This document shows positions 18,776 to 27,777 of a DNA stretch of 64,000 nucleotides, piece by piece; the stretch's first letter is position 1; each line of letters begins with the position of its first letter. Origin of the DNA: Vibrio metschnikovii CIP 69.14 (GTDB lineage: Bacteria > Pseudomonadota > Gammaproteobacteria > Enterobacterales > Vibrionaceae); the NCBI RefSeq assembly GCF_000176155.1, contig NZ_ACZO01000006.1, positions 992,001 through 1,056,000 on the forward strand. The letters are read 5' to 3'. A program made the translations under genes and the position numbers. Below the pieces are notes generated by a model. The model was not told the DNA's origin, did not search any database, and worked only from the letters and a program-made list of their open reading frames with translations.

Positions 18776-20254
18776 TCACCTCATATTCACCCGCGCGTGA
18801 ATGGCAAGAATACGCTGAGCTTCACGATTAACATCCTCTCGTTTGCGCCAAGCCCATAACCTATCTCGCGCTTGCTTAGCGCAAGCTGCCACATCAATCA
18901 CTGGGTTTAAATAGCGACTATCGGCGGGCAATTGATACATCATGGCTTCCATAGGGCTCATTTGCCACGGTTCAAACAGCAAAGATAGTGGTACTTCTGC
19001 CAATTCAGGCACCCACTGCCGAATAAAAACACCTTGCGCGTCATGCTCTTGAGCTTGTTTGATTGGGTTGTAAATTCGAATCGTATTGATCCCAGTCACC
19101 CCAGCCTGCATTTGAAATTGAGCATAATGAATGCCTGGTTCAAAATCTAAAAATAGCTGTGCTAAGTGCCCGACCCCAGCACGCCAATTTTGATTCATAT
19201 GATGAGTCAACACACTCACCAACATTGCGCGCATACGAAAGTTTAAATAACCGGTATGGTACAAACAACGCATACAGGCATCGACTAATGGAATGCCGGT
19301 TTGGCCGCTTTTCCAAGCTTCCAATAGTTCTGTATCCGGCTGACACGCTTGCGCCAGAAGCGGCTCATAAGCACGGTTTACACAGCGAAACTCCATCTCA
19401 CATTCTGATTCAAATTTCTGTATGAAATGGCAATGCCAGTGTAACCGTGAAGCTAACGCAATTAAGCTCCGCCTTAGGCCTGCAGCATTCCAATAACTGA
19501 GTAGCGTTTGATACATCTCGCGCAATGAGATATTCCCCCATGCAAGATAAGGGGACATACGTGAACATGACAATCGGGCGAGCGACGGGCTGGATATCTG
19601 AAAGTAGTAATTTTTTGCTCTGCGCTGGAAAAAATCCTCTAATGTCTGTTTAGCGAGTGTCTCACCGCCCGTTTGTAGCCCTTTCTCTTTACGTCGCCAA
19701 GCTGATGGTACATTGTTATCCAAACCTAAATCCGTAGCACAAACAGAAATCAGTCCTTGTGTAGTGATATTCGGCATTGCTAATGGCGCCCGCATAATAG
19801 CTTGCCAGTGCTTATCCCAACCTTGACGGTGGGTTGCAGCGCGGCGCACTGCACCATAAGCACTTTGATGCCAACTTATCCCCTGCTCTGTACACCAATG
19901 CTGAATGGCAATATCACGCTCAAAAGTATTAACAAGGCCAACCTCCTGATGAGAATAAAGACCTTGAATCGAAAAATGTGCCGCTAATGTCGCCAAACCT
20001 TGCTCAGCCGAGACATTAGCAATCAGTATCTGATGACCAAATGAAGCGAGCTGTTGATTGATATCTTGTAGTGATTGCCAGACAAAACGCCAATGGCGCT
20101 CAGAATAATGACGGTCATTGAGCAGCATGGGCTCAAAGAAATACACCAACAGCGTCGGTATTCCGCTATCTAATGCAGCGCACAAGGGGGGATGATCACT
20201 TAAACGTAAATCACGCTTGAACCAAACAATGTTGATGGATGTAGTGCTCATCAT
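18776..20254 (-). CDS. Cryptochrome/photolyase family flavoprotein
   Basis: A 492-residue protein with an N-terminal photolyase Rossmann domain ([15 protein letters not shown]) and a C-terminal FAD-binding helical domain ([45 protein letters not shown]). By hand alignment to E. coli Phr, distal and middle Trp of the electron chain look kept (EAWKSG, QNWRAG). The proximal Trp382 position reads Phe ([10 protein letters not shown]) and Asn378 reads His. It is therefore a cryptochrome-like subfamily rather than classical CPD photolyase. It is coupled to the DUF2256 gene by an ATGA overlap, with GAGG 6 nt upstream of ATG 20254. The activity (repair, signalling or other) is unknown. Confidence 0.85.
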   Translation of the reverse strand: MMSTTSINIVWFKRDLRLSDHPPLCAALDSGIPTLLVYFFEPMLLNDRHYSERHWRFVWQSLQDINQQLASFGHQILIANVSAEQGLATLAAHFSIQGLYSHQEVGLVNTFERDIAIQHWCTEQGISWHQSAYGAVRRAATHRQGWDKHWQAIMRAPLAMPNITTQGLISVCATDLGLDNNVPSAWRRKEKGLQTGGETLAKQTLEDFFQRRAKNYYFQISSPSLARLSCSRMSPYLAWGNISLREMYQTLLSYWNAAGLRRSLIALASRLHWHCHFIQKFESECEMEFRCVNRAYEPLLAQACQPDTELLEAWKSGQTGIPLVDACMRCLYHTGYLNFRMRAMLVSVLTHHMNQNWRAGVGHLAQLFLDFEPGIHYAQFQMQAGVTGINTIRIYNPIKQAQEHDAQGVFIRQWVPELAEVPLSLLFEPWQMSPMEAMMYQLPADSRYLNPVIDVAACAKQARDRLWAWRKREDVNREAQRILAIHARVNMR

Positions 20255-20403
20255 ACTTTACCTCGCTGACGACGACACCGTTCTGAACAATAGTTCACTT
20301 CATTCCAACAACGTTGCCACTTTTTCCGCCAACGAAAGGGGTGCTTACACACTGAGCAGAGTTTTTCAGGTAAAAAGGCTTTTTGATGACTTGTCATGGC
20401 CAT
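20251..20403 (-). CDS. DUF2256 small zinc-finger protein
   Basis: A 50-residue protein (48 if ATG 20397 is used) with [20 protein letters not shown], then [13 protein letters not shown]. The CxxC...CxxxC pattern and the WRKKW core define DUF2256. The family is often found next to photolyase/cryptochrome genes, as here, where its stop overlaps the next start by 4 nt (ATGA). A zinc-ribbon partner or nucleic-acid-binding helper of the flavoprotein is plausible (inference). No strong ribosome site is visible before it. Confidence 0.85.
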   Translation of the reverse strand: MAMTSHQKAFLPEKLCSVCKHPFRWRKKWQRCWNEVNYCSERCRRQRGKV

Positions 20404-20607
20404 TGATTGATTAGTGATCGTGATCTTAATTACGTGAAGCTTCACAACCACGATCACGGTTATAGCTAAAAACATGCTGTTTTATAAGCTAAAAATCCTT
20501 TCTTTCTGCCAAAAGGCACAAATTGTGAACAATTTAACACTGATTGGACCATTAAAACTTTTCTTGGGGCTATAATCGGCAACAGTTTTTATGAACAAGT
20601 GTTGATT

Positions 20608-21333
20608 ATGCTGCTTAAACCTTATTTTTCATCTGCTGAACATCAATTTCAATTTACTCGCCGACAAGCGAGCCATTTTGCCAAGAAAGTGGCTGGTGAT
20701 TTCAATCCGATCCACGACGAAGACAGTAAGCGGTTTTGCGTACCCGGCGATCTGCTGTTTGCAGTGCTCTTGAAAAAAAACGGTATTAGCCAAAAAATGC
20801 GCTTTACCTTCTCCGGCATGGTCAGTGATGGCGTTGCGCTGCATGTTGAAAATCAATGCAGCCAAATGAGTGCGTTGGTGGATGAATCTGGTAAAGAATA
20901 TTTATTAATGCAACGCGAGGGAGAAGTTTCCCACGATGCGGTGTTTATTGAGCATGTGATTAAAAGTTATGTCCAATTTTCAGGCATGAACTTTCCACAC
21001 ATTATGGTGCCACTGATGGAGCAGCAACAAGTGATGATCAACTGCCAGCGTCCATTGGTGATTTATGAAAGTATGGAAGTGGAATTTGAGCGCTTGGATC
21101 TTAGCCATCCAGAAGTTGAGTTTAGCGGTGCCTCCTTCGATGTCGATGGTAAACGAGGCGTCGTGACCTTGAATTTTACCTTTAAAGATCAAGGCCAATT
21201 AGTCGGCAAAGGTATCAAACGTATGGTTGCCAGTGGATTAAAGCCTTATAACCAAGCCGATATTGATGATTTAGTGCAGCGCTTTAACGACCGCAAAGTG
21301 CGTTTTCTAGCTGAGTTATCACAAGCTGCCTAA
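20608..21333 (+). CDS. DUF3581 family protein, possible hotdog fold
   Basis: A 241-residue soluble protein matching DUF3581 (gammaproteobacterial, unknown function). The early segment KKVAGDFNPIHDEDSKRFCVPGDLLFAVLL resembles the hydratase motif of MaoC-type hotdog enzymes (GDxNPxHxD). This points to an acyl-thioester-binding fold, though a catalytic role is inference. The second half (DGKRGVVTLNFTFKDQGQLVGKGIKRMV) also fits a hotdog repeat. ATG 20608 is used; an in-frame GTG 9 bp upstream is less likely. It is a single gene, convergent with the next. Confidence 0.75.
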   Translation: MLLKPYFSSAEHQFQFTRRQASHFAKKVAGDFNPIHDEDSKRFCVPGDLLFAVLLKKNGISQKMRFTFSGMVSDGVALHVENQCSQMSALVDESGKEYLLMQREGEVSHDAVFIEHVIKSYVQFSGMNFPHIMVPLMEQQQVMINCQRPLVIYESMEVEFERLDLSHPEVEFSGASFDVDGKRGVVTLNFTFKDQGQLVGKGIKRMVASGLKPYNQADIDDLVQRFNDRKVRFLAELSQAA

Positions 21334-21340
21334 TCATTTC

Positions 21341-21364
21341 AGCTCCGCCACTATCGGTGGAGCT
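21341..21364. terminator. Hairpin between convergent DUF3581 and methyltransferase genes
   Basis: AGCTCCGCC (21341-21349) pairs with GGTGGAGCT (21356-21364) with one wobble and a 6-nt loop. The T-run is weak on both strands. Confidence 0.5.
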
Positions 21365-21367
21365 ATA

Positions 21368-21829
21368 TCATATCCAACGCCTAACTCGCGCTTTATAATG
21401 AGTATAACGCTCACCAAACACCCGCTCTAATACTCGCTCCTCAGGCTGGATCTGAAACCGATTCATATAACCAATAAACCCAAAAACAACCAATAAACTC
21501 ACTATGTTGTGATGCCAATAAGCGATGCCAATCAATAGCAATAGTAATGCTAAATACATAGGATTACGGCTGTAGTTAAAGATCCCTGAATCGACAACAG
21601 TAGAAGCTTGATCCGGTTTGGTTGGGTTGACCGTAGTATTTGCTCGACGAAATTGTACAACGGCAGAAATACCGACCACTCCCGATAACATAATGCACAA
21701 TGCAAAGATGAGCTTAGTATATGGAAGCGCAAGATCGGCAAAACTAAATAGATACGCTAACCGATTACAAAGTACCACTGCCACGATAAACAATGCCACC
21801 GGTGGAATTTTCAGTTCCAAATAACGCAT
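21368..21829 (-). CDS. Isoprenylcysteine methyltransferase-like membrane protein
   Basis: A 153-residue integral membrane protein with about four spans. It bears the ICMT/PEMT signature: TVVDSGIFNYSRNPMYLALLLLLIGIAYW, then IQPEERVLERVFGERYTHYKARVRRWI. RNPMYL and the Glu pair of PEER bind S-adenosylmethionine in this family. Bacterial members methylate small or lipid substrates that are mostly unknown. ATG 21829 has a strong GAGGAGGGGAG ahead of it; the ATG at 21844 lies upstream of that site and is rejected. Confidence 0.85.
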   Translation of the reverse strand: MRYLELKIPPVALFIVAVVLCNRLAYLFSFADLALPYTKLIFALCIMLSGVVGISAVVQFRRANTTVNPTKPDQASTVVDSGIFNYSRNPMYLALLLLLIGIAYWHHNIVSLLVVFGFIGYMNRFQIQPEERVLERVFGERYTHYKARVRRWI

Positions 21830-21882
21830 AACTCCCCTCCTCATCGGTTAAACGGCCATCCGAAGATGACCGCTAGCGTTAG

Positions 21883-24800
21883 TTACAAGACCTCTAATAA
21901 AGCTTGGATAGGATGCCTTGGTTGTATCTCCTCAAAGCGTTTCACTTGGCTACGACAAGAGTAACCGGTCATCAAACAGCGTTCTTTGGGCAATTTTTCC
22001 AAACTCGGCTGCCAGCTTAGCGCATAAATATCTTTCGACATCTGTAGCTTATCCACTTCATGACCGAAGGTACCCGCCATACCACAGCAACCTACAGGTA
22101 CGGTCTGCAATTTGGCGCCAAAATGGCTGAAGATCTGCCCCCACTCTTTTTCAGCATTAGGTAACTTGGTTTTTTCGGTGCAATGCGCTAGTAAATACCA
22201 AGGCTCTTGTCGCGCCTGTCCTTGATCAATATTCGCTTGAGTAACATTGGCTTGCGATGGCATCTCAGCCAAACGTGGCAATAACCATTCATGTGCAGTA
22301 AGCACCTCAAACTCGCCCCGTTGCTGACCTAAAATTTCCACGTATTCATCGCGATAACAAAGTACCAGAGCCGGATCAACCCCAACCATAGCAATATTAA
22401 GATCCGCGACTTGAGATAAAAAGCCAGCCGTACTGGTTGCTGTACTCTTAAAGCGTTGTAAAAAACCCTTAATATGTTGCGCTTTACCATTGGGCTTAAA
22501 CGGCAGCAAAATGGGCTTTTTACCCAGCTTAATGACCAGAGCGATAAAATCTTCCACCACCTGCGCGTCATAATAACTGGTGAACGGGTCTTGTACGATA
22601 ATCACATGTTCAGAGCGCTGTTGCTGAGAAAGCGCCATCAATTGTTGACGATCAAACGGCACAATATTATGGCGACGAGCGCGTGCCGCTAAGGTCGGAA
22701 TAGATAAACGAGGGGTATCGACATAACCAACTGTCGCCGCCGTTAAGCGCTCAATCCATGGCTGACCAATAACCGCATTGACCACTTGTGGCGCTTTCGC
22801 CATCAGCGGTAACATGGTTTCAATGTTCGCGACTAAGTAATCTTTAACCGGACGTGGATAGCGAGTGTGATAAAGATTTAAGAAACGCGAACGAAAACTC
22901 GGCACATCCACTTTAATTGGGCATTGACTAGCGCAAGCCTTACAAGCTAAACAACCATTCATCGCTTCATACACTTCATGAGAGAAATCATACTCATGAG
23001 AGGGACGAATACGCTGCCGAACGCGATCCAATAGGCTTTTGACACTGGCTGTTTTCTGCAAAGCTTGTTGCTCTAAATCGAGGATATCAATCCCTTGCTC
23101 AGTCAGTTGACGCAACCATTCACGCACTAAACCCGCTCGACCTTTCGGCGAGTGACGACGGTCGGCAGTGACCTTCATCGATGGGCACATCGGAGAGCTA
23201 GTGTCGTAGTTAAAACATAGCCCATTGCCGTTACATTCCATCGCTTGTTTAAAGCTATCACGAACTTTAACGTCAATCTGCCGGTCAAAATAGCCACGCT
23301 TGGTATCTGATACTTTGACCAACTCAAAACTACTGTTGAGCGGTGTACAAATCTTACCGGGATTCATCTTATTGTGAGGGTCAAAAGCCGCTTTCACTCG
23401 GCGTAATTCGGTAAAGAGTTCCGCTCCGAAAAACTCAGGGCCGTACTCAGAGCGATAACCCTTACCATGTTCTCCCCACATTAAACCGCCGTATTTTGCT
23501 ACCAACTTAACGACTTGATCGGAAATCTCATGCATCATTAACTCTTGCTTGGGATCACATAAATCAAGCGCGGGACGCACATGCAATACACCCGCATCCA
23601 CATGACCAAACATACCGTAACTGAGGCCTTTTTCGTCAAGCAGCGCGCGAAATTCACTAATAAAATCCGCCAAGTGCTCCGGTGGTACACAAGTATCTTC
23701 GGTAAATGGCACAGGTTTAGCTCGTCCTTTCGCCGCGCCCAATAAACCTACCGCTTTTTTACGCATGGTATAAATACGGTTAATGCTGGCTAAATCATCA
23801 CACACCTGATAACCAATAATCCCCGCTTGCTGCTGACTGATCATCACATCTAAACGCTGGGTCAATTGCGTGACTAATTGTTTTACCTGCTCTGGGTCTT
23901 GGTCTGCATACTCAACCATATTGATGCCGAGCAATTCCTTGCCCGGCACATCGGTTAATAAATCACTGACGCTATGCCAAACAATATCTTGTTTCGCTAA
24001 ATTGAGTACGTTTGAATCTAGCGTCTCAACCGATAACGCATTGGCTTCAATCATCAACGGCGCATTACGTAATGCCGAATCAAAACTGTCATATTTGATG
24101 TTAACTAAGGTTCGCGCTTTAGGAATTGGGGTGAGATTGAGTTTGGCTTCGGTAATAAAGGCCAATGAACCTTCTGCGCCGCAGAGTACGCGGGTGATAT
24201 TAAATTCGTCAGTATGTTCATCAAGAGCATTTTTTAAATCATAGCCAGTTAAAAAACGATTTAAAGGCGGAAACTTGGCGACTATCTGCTCTCGCTGGCC
24301 ACGGCAGACGGCTTCGGTAACCTGCATGGCCTTTTCAGCATAGCTATTGGCTTGCGGGTCGCCCCGTGAACCGTCGGTTTCTAAGATTGACCCATCGGAA
24401 AATACCGCTTGTAGCGAGAGAACATGATCGGAGGTTTTACCGTATTTGAGTGAACCTTGGCCTGAAGCATCGGTATTAATCATCCCACCCAATGTAGCTC
24501 GGTTACTGGTAGAGAGATCGGGCGAGAAAAAATAGCCATAAGCACGCACCGCATCATTCAGTTGATCTTTAATCACACCAGCCTGAACCCTTACCCAACC
24601 TTGCTCTGGATTGATTTCAAGGATTTGATTCATATGGCGAGACAAGTCAACCACAATCCCTTTGGTTAAGGCTTGACCATTGGTGCCGGTCCCGCCTCCA
24701 CGCGGAGAAAACGTGACACGTTCGAATTCTGGCCTAATACTTAATTGACCGATAAGCGAAACATCATGGCTGGTTTTGGGGTGGACAACCGCTTGTGGAA

Positions 24801-24951
24801 GTTGCTGATAAACGCTGTTATCAGTAGACACGGCTAAACGACTGGCATACTGTGTTTCGATATCGCCCGTAAACCCAGCTGTTTTTAACTCATGCAAAAA
24901 GGTTAAAACAACCGGATCAACATCAGATTGGAGGTGAAGTCTTGGTAACAT
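21883..24951 (-). CDS. ydiJ: YdiJ-type FAD/4Fe-4S oxidoreductase (D-2-hydroxyacid dehydrogenase family)
   Basis: A 1022-residue fusion, co-linear with E. coli YdiJ (1018). Residues about 40-480 are an FAD-linked oxidase with PRGGGTGTNGQAL and TLGGMINTDASGQGSLKYGKTSDH. The middle has CNGNGLC and a ferredoxin-type CLACKACASQCPIKVD. The last third is a CCG-domain iron-sulfur/glycolate-oxidase GlpC-like part with VGCCGMAGTFGHE. It is inferred to oxidise a D-2-hydroxyacid; E. coli YdiJ has been linked to D-2-hydroxyglutarate. ATG 24951 has AGGAAG upstream; the reading from 24981 would lack a ribosome site. The 5' gap 24952-25226 shows no other gene. Confidence 0.93.
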   Translation of the reverse strand: MLPRLHLQSDVDPVVLTFLHELKTAGFTGDIETQYASRLAVSTDNSVYQQLPQAVVHPKTSHDVSLIGQLSIRPEFERVTFSPRGGGTGTNGQALTKGIVVDLSRHMNQILEINPEQGWVRVQAGVIKDQLNDAVRAYGYFFSPDLSTSNRATLGGMINTDASGQGSLKYGKTSDHVLSLQAVFSDGSILETDGSRGDPQANSYAEKAMQVTEAVCRGQREQIVAKFPPLNRFLTGYDLKNALDEHTDEFNITRVLCGAEGSLAFITEAKLNLTPIPKARTLVNIKYDSFDSALRNAPLMIEANALSVETLDSNVLNLAKQDIVWHSVSDLLTDVPGKELLGINMVEYADQDPEQVKQLVTQLTQRLDVMISQQQAGIIGYQVCDDLASINRIYTMRKKAVGLLGAAKGRAKPVPFTEDTCVPPEHLADFISEFRALLDEKGLSYGMFGHVDAGVLHVRPALDLCDPKQELMMHEISDQVVKLVAKYGGLMWGEHGKGYRSEYGPEFFGAELFTELRRVKAAFDPHNKMNPGKICTPLNSSFELVKVSDTKRGYFDRQIDVKVRDSFKQAMECNGNGLCFNYDTSSPMCPSMKVTADRRHSPKGRAGLVREWLRQLTEQGIDILDLEQQALQKTASVKSLLDRVRQRIRPSHEYDFSHEVYEAMNGCLACKACASQCPIKVDVPSFRSRFLNLYHTRYPRPVKDYLVANIETMLPLMAKAPQVVNAVIGQPWIERLTAATVGYVDTPRLSIPTLAARARRHNIVPFDRQQLMALSQQQRSEHVIIVQDPFTSYYDAQVVEDFIALVIKLGKKPILLPFKPNGKAQHIKGFLQRFKSTATSTAGFLSQVADLNIAMVGVDPALVLCYRDEYVEILGQQRGEFEVLTAHEWLLPRLAEMPSQANVTQANIDQGQARQEPWYLLAHCTEKTKLPNAEKEWGQIFSHFGAKLQTVPVGCCGMAGTFGHEVDKLQMSKDIYALSWQPSLEKLPKERCLMTGYSCRSQVKRFEEIQPRHPIQALLEVL

Positions 24952-25226
24952 TTGCTTCCTGCCCGAACGCCGCTGATCCAATCAGCGCTATGTAATGGGT
25001 GAGTTTTAATTTATTTTTTTGAGTCCGGTCACTTTACAACATTTAAATCAGTGATCAAATCAGAATCTTAACAACAATAGAGTTAAGCCATTTTTTAGAT
25101 AACGGAAGAGTTGAAGGTCAGCTAAATCCAGCTATCGTTAAGTAAAAAAAGATACATTTTCGTCGCCTACTTTCCTAAGCGGTCACTGATTAACCACTTA
25201 GCCCTGACACATTCATGGACCTAGAT

Positions 25227-25916
25227 ATGAAAAAAAATAAAGTCGTTACCACAGAAGATATTCTATTGAAACTTTGTCAATCGGTTTCAACCGTACTCTC
25301 CTCAGCCACGGGGTCGAACATCACCTACTCGGCAATGGTACAAAAAATCACCAAAACTTCACTCAAACCAGACTTTGGCTGTTTCGTTTTGTTTGACGGC
25401 GGATTTTCTGGTTTAGTGGTAATTAACTTCACTTCTAAAGCCGCTTTAGAAGTGTATACCCAATATATGCGCAACATGGGCATGCCAGAAGATGAACTCG
25501 CGGTATTACACACCTCTGACGAGGTCGGTGATGTACTCGGTGAACTAATGAACCAACTGGTCGGTGATTTCACCAATAAAGTACGCAAAGAGTTACAAAC
25601 CAACATCACTCAAAACCAGCCGAAAATGTTGTCACTCAACAAACAGGTTAACTTATCGGTTGATACTAACTTAGACCGACCACAAGCCCGCCGCGTAACC
25701 TTCTCGACCGAAAATAATAATATTTTCTACCTAGAATTGGCCATGGATCGCACTGAGTTTATTCAGTTGGAAGACTTTGAAATTCAGGAAGATGAAAGTC
25801 CAGACTCTATTTTAGCTGATACACAACAAAAGATGGCCGACAAAGCGGCCAATAAAGCGGCAAGCCAAGCAAATAGTGACCTCTCCGCCGATTTACTCGA
25901 TGAACTAGGTATTTAA
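25227..25916 (+). CDS. DUF3334 family protein, CheX/CheC-like
   Basis: A 229-residue protein (233 if ATG 25215 is used) of DUF3334, found mainly in Vibrio and related marine bacteria. The middle segment TSDEVGDVLGELMNQLVGDFTNKVR resembles the CheC/CheX/FliY phosphatase motif (E-x-x-N spaced in helices), which suggests a CheX-like fold. Dephosphorylation of a response regulator would be inference. The C-terminus is an acidic linker followed by an Ala/Lys-rich stretch and LLDELGI. The neighbours give no chemotaxis context. Clearly conserved, function unknown. Confidence 0.75.
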   Translation: MKKNKVVTTEDILLKLCQSVSTVLSSATGSNITYSAMVQKITKTSLKPDFGCFVLFDGGFSGLVVINFTSKAALEVYTQYMRNMGMPEDELAVLHTSDEVGDVLGELMNQLVGDFTNKVRKELQTNITQNQPKMLSLNKQVNLSVDTNLDRPQARRVTFSTENNNIFYLELAMDRTEFIQLEDFEIQEDESPDSILADTQQKMADKAANKAASQANSDLSADLLDELGI

Positions 25917-25937
25917 ACAAGCCTCTATCTTTACCCT

Positions 25938-25978
25938 ACTTGAAGTTGTCGCTTACCAACCGAGCAGCAACTTCAAGT
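25938..25978. repeat. Hairpin repeat related to the 128-bp element
   Basis: ACTTGAAGTTG (25938-25948) and CAACTTCAAGT (25968-25978) are perfect 11-bp inverted repeats. The arm sequence is the same as the ACTTGAAG(C/T)TG arm of the 128-bp element, so it looks like a minimal version with the middle lost. It lies 21 bp past the DUF3334 stop and may act as its 3' hairpin. Confidence 0.7.
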
Positions 25979-26115
25979 TACCATCAAGATAACATCGAAT
26001 TACCGGTTAATTCGTCCCGCCAGTAGGCGAATATCCAGCATCCCTTTCACTCCTTAGATAAAAACGGTAAAATAGCTGACTTTTCTTAGCGCTGCGGAAC
26101 CGATTTTATAATTCG

Positions 26116-26799
26116 ATGGATAAACAAAAAGCCTTAAAAAAAATAGCCAAATGCCTAGAGTTAGGTAACTCCGCTAATGTCAATGAAGCGGCCAACGCGA
26201 TCAAAATGGCTCATCGGCTGATGCTCAAATATGGGTTGGATAAAGACGATATTGAGTTTATTAAAATGGGCAAAACCCAATCAACTCATCTTCTTCCTGC
26301 CTCCATCAGTTCCGGCATCTTACGTATTATCCGAGGCATTAATACCAAATTTGGTGTTGAAGCCGTTTTGATCAATCATAAAGGTTTAAAACGCGTCGAA
26401 TTTATCGGTGAGGCAGACAGAGCGATTTTTGCCGCCTTTGCTTTTGATATTGTTTATCGTGAAATGAATGAGCAGACTGGGCAGTTTCGCAACAGCTTTG
26501 CTGGCAGTGGCACACCAACGACAGAAGTCTCGCGGCGCGTAAATTCGTTTTTATCCGGTTGGGTAGAAGGCGCACTGGAAAAATTGCCAACCATTACCCC
26601 TGACGAAAACTCAATGAATAAAATCAACAGTTACATTGATAAAGAGTTCGAAAATATTGATCGGGAAACCTTTAAGCAACAGCTACGTGATGCGATGAAG
26701 AACATCACCGCAGATTATGAAGTCGGGCTCAAAAAAGGCCGTAAAGTTTCCGTTAATAGACCGATTGATGGTGCACAAGCGCCAAAACGACTTAAATAA
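26116..26799 (+). CDS. DUF2786 domain protein
   Basis: A 227-residue protein. Residues 1-45 fit DUF2786 (KKIAKCLELGNSANVNEAANAIKMAHRLMLKYGL), a short helical domain found in phage and bacterial proteins, often with metalloprotease-like or unknown C-terminal parts. The remainder contains FIGEADRAIFAAFAFDIVYREM and a basic C-terminal tail. No catalytic motif is recognised. ATG 26116 is the first codon of the conserved block. It is a single gene with no close partner. Confidence 0.75.
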   Translation: MDKQKALKKIAKCLELGNSANVNEAANAIKMAHRLMLKYGLDKDDIEFIKMGKTQSTHLLPASISSGILRIIRGINTKFGVEAVLINHKGLKRVEFIGEADRAIFAAFAFDIVYREMNEQTGQFRNSFAGSGTPTTEVSRRVNSFLSGWVEGALEKLPTITPDENSMNKINSYIDKEFENIDRETFKQQLRDAMKNITADYEVGLKKGRKVSVNRPIDGAQAPKRLK

Positions 26800-26988
26800 C
26801 CTTGCGTCTATAACGCTCAGTTAAGTGATGAGAATGTAAAATTTAGATCAATGGATTGACTTTATTCGATAAGTTTTGTTTATTTCAGGCTAATTCCAAC
26901 CAAACTTAAAAAGTTTAAGGCTATAAACTACACATAGCGTAGCCAATAAGCGGAAATGAACACATATTGCCAACACGGAGAGAATACA

Positions 26989-27657
26989 TTGAAAAAAATC
27001 ACGCTGGCGATGGCACTGGTCATCACATTGTCTGGCTGTGCTGCCACACAAAGGCAAAATGCCACAACAGGCGAATCAGAAACGAATGCCGCCACTCGCG
27101 GAGCATTAATTGGCGCGGTAGCTGGTGCGGCAGCGGGTTTAGCCACTGGTGATAATGCGAAACAGCGCCGTCAACGCGCTTTAATTGGTGCGACTGGTGG
27201 CGCGGCTGTAGGTGGTGGTGTCGGTTACTATTTTGACCAACAAGAAGCAGCTTTGCGTGAAGAATTGCTTCATTCAGGCGTACAAGTTCAACGTGTCGGC
27301 GACAATCAACTTTTATTGCGTATGGAAAACGGTATCGGTTTCCAAACCAACTCTTATCAACTCGACTCAAGCATTCATCGTACACTACGCGGCGTAGCCA
27401 AAATTCTTGTCCAATACCCAGACACCAGTTTAGTGATTGATGGGCATACCGACAGTACTGGTGGTGATACCACTAACCAAGTTCTATCAGAGCGTCGTGC
27501 TGAGTCAGTGCGCAGCTTCTTGTTGTCACAAGGAGTCGCTCCAGGACGAGCTATCGCGCGAGGTAATGGCTCTCGCTTCCCAATTTGTACCAATAGTACT
27601 GTGGAAGGACGAGCTTGTAACCGCAGAGTAGACATTCAAATTTTGCCGCTAAAATAA
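26989..27657 (+). CDS. OmpA-family lipoprotein with glycine-zipper (YiaD-like)
   Basis: A 222-residue lipoprotein. TTG 26989 is chosen because GGAGAG lies 6 nt upstream and it gives a proper signal, MKKITLAMALVITLSGC, with C17 as the lipidated Cys. An earlier ATG at 26956 would put extra polar residues before the signal. Residues about 35-90 are a glycine-zipper segment (GALIGAVAGAAAGLATG, GAAVGGGVGYYFD). Residues about 110-222 are an OmpA C-terminal domain with VIDGHTDSTGG and NRRVDIQI, the Asp and Arg expected to hold peptidoglycan diaminopimelate. It likely tethers the outer membrane to the wall. YiaD of E. coli is the nearest analogue recalled. Confidence 0.88.
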   Translation: MKKITLAMALVITLSGCAATQRQNATTGESETNAATRGALIGAVAGAAAGLATGDNAKQRRQRALIGATGGAAVGGGVGYYFDQQEAALREELLHSGVQVQRVGDNQLLLRMENGIGFQTNSYQLDSSIHRTLRGVAKILVQYPDTSLVIDGHTDSTGGDTTNQVLSERRAESVRSFLLSQGVAPGRAIARGNGSRFPICTNSTVEGRACNRRVDIQILPLK

Positions 27658-27699
27658 GCCCTCCAACAAGGCAAGTTTAGTGAACAAGAGTATACTTAG

Positions 27700-27724
27700 A
27701 AGGCCCATCATTGGGCCTTTTTCT
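27700..27724 (+). terminator. Rho-independent terminator after the OmpA-like lipoprotein gene
   Basis: AAGGCCCA and TTGGGCCTT around a short loop (27700-27719), followed by TTTTCTC. Confidence 0.9.
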
Positions 27725-27777
27725 CATTAGCACCGATGCGGTGATCACAACCATCAACTCATTAGGACACGCTGAAC

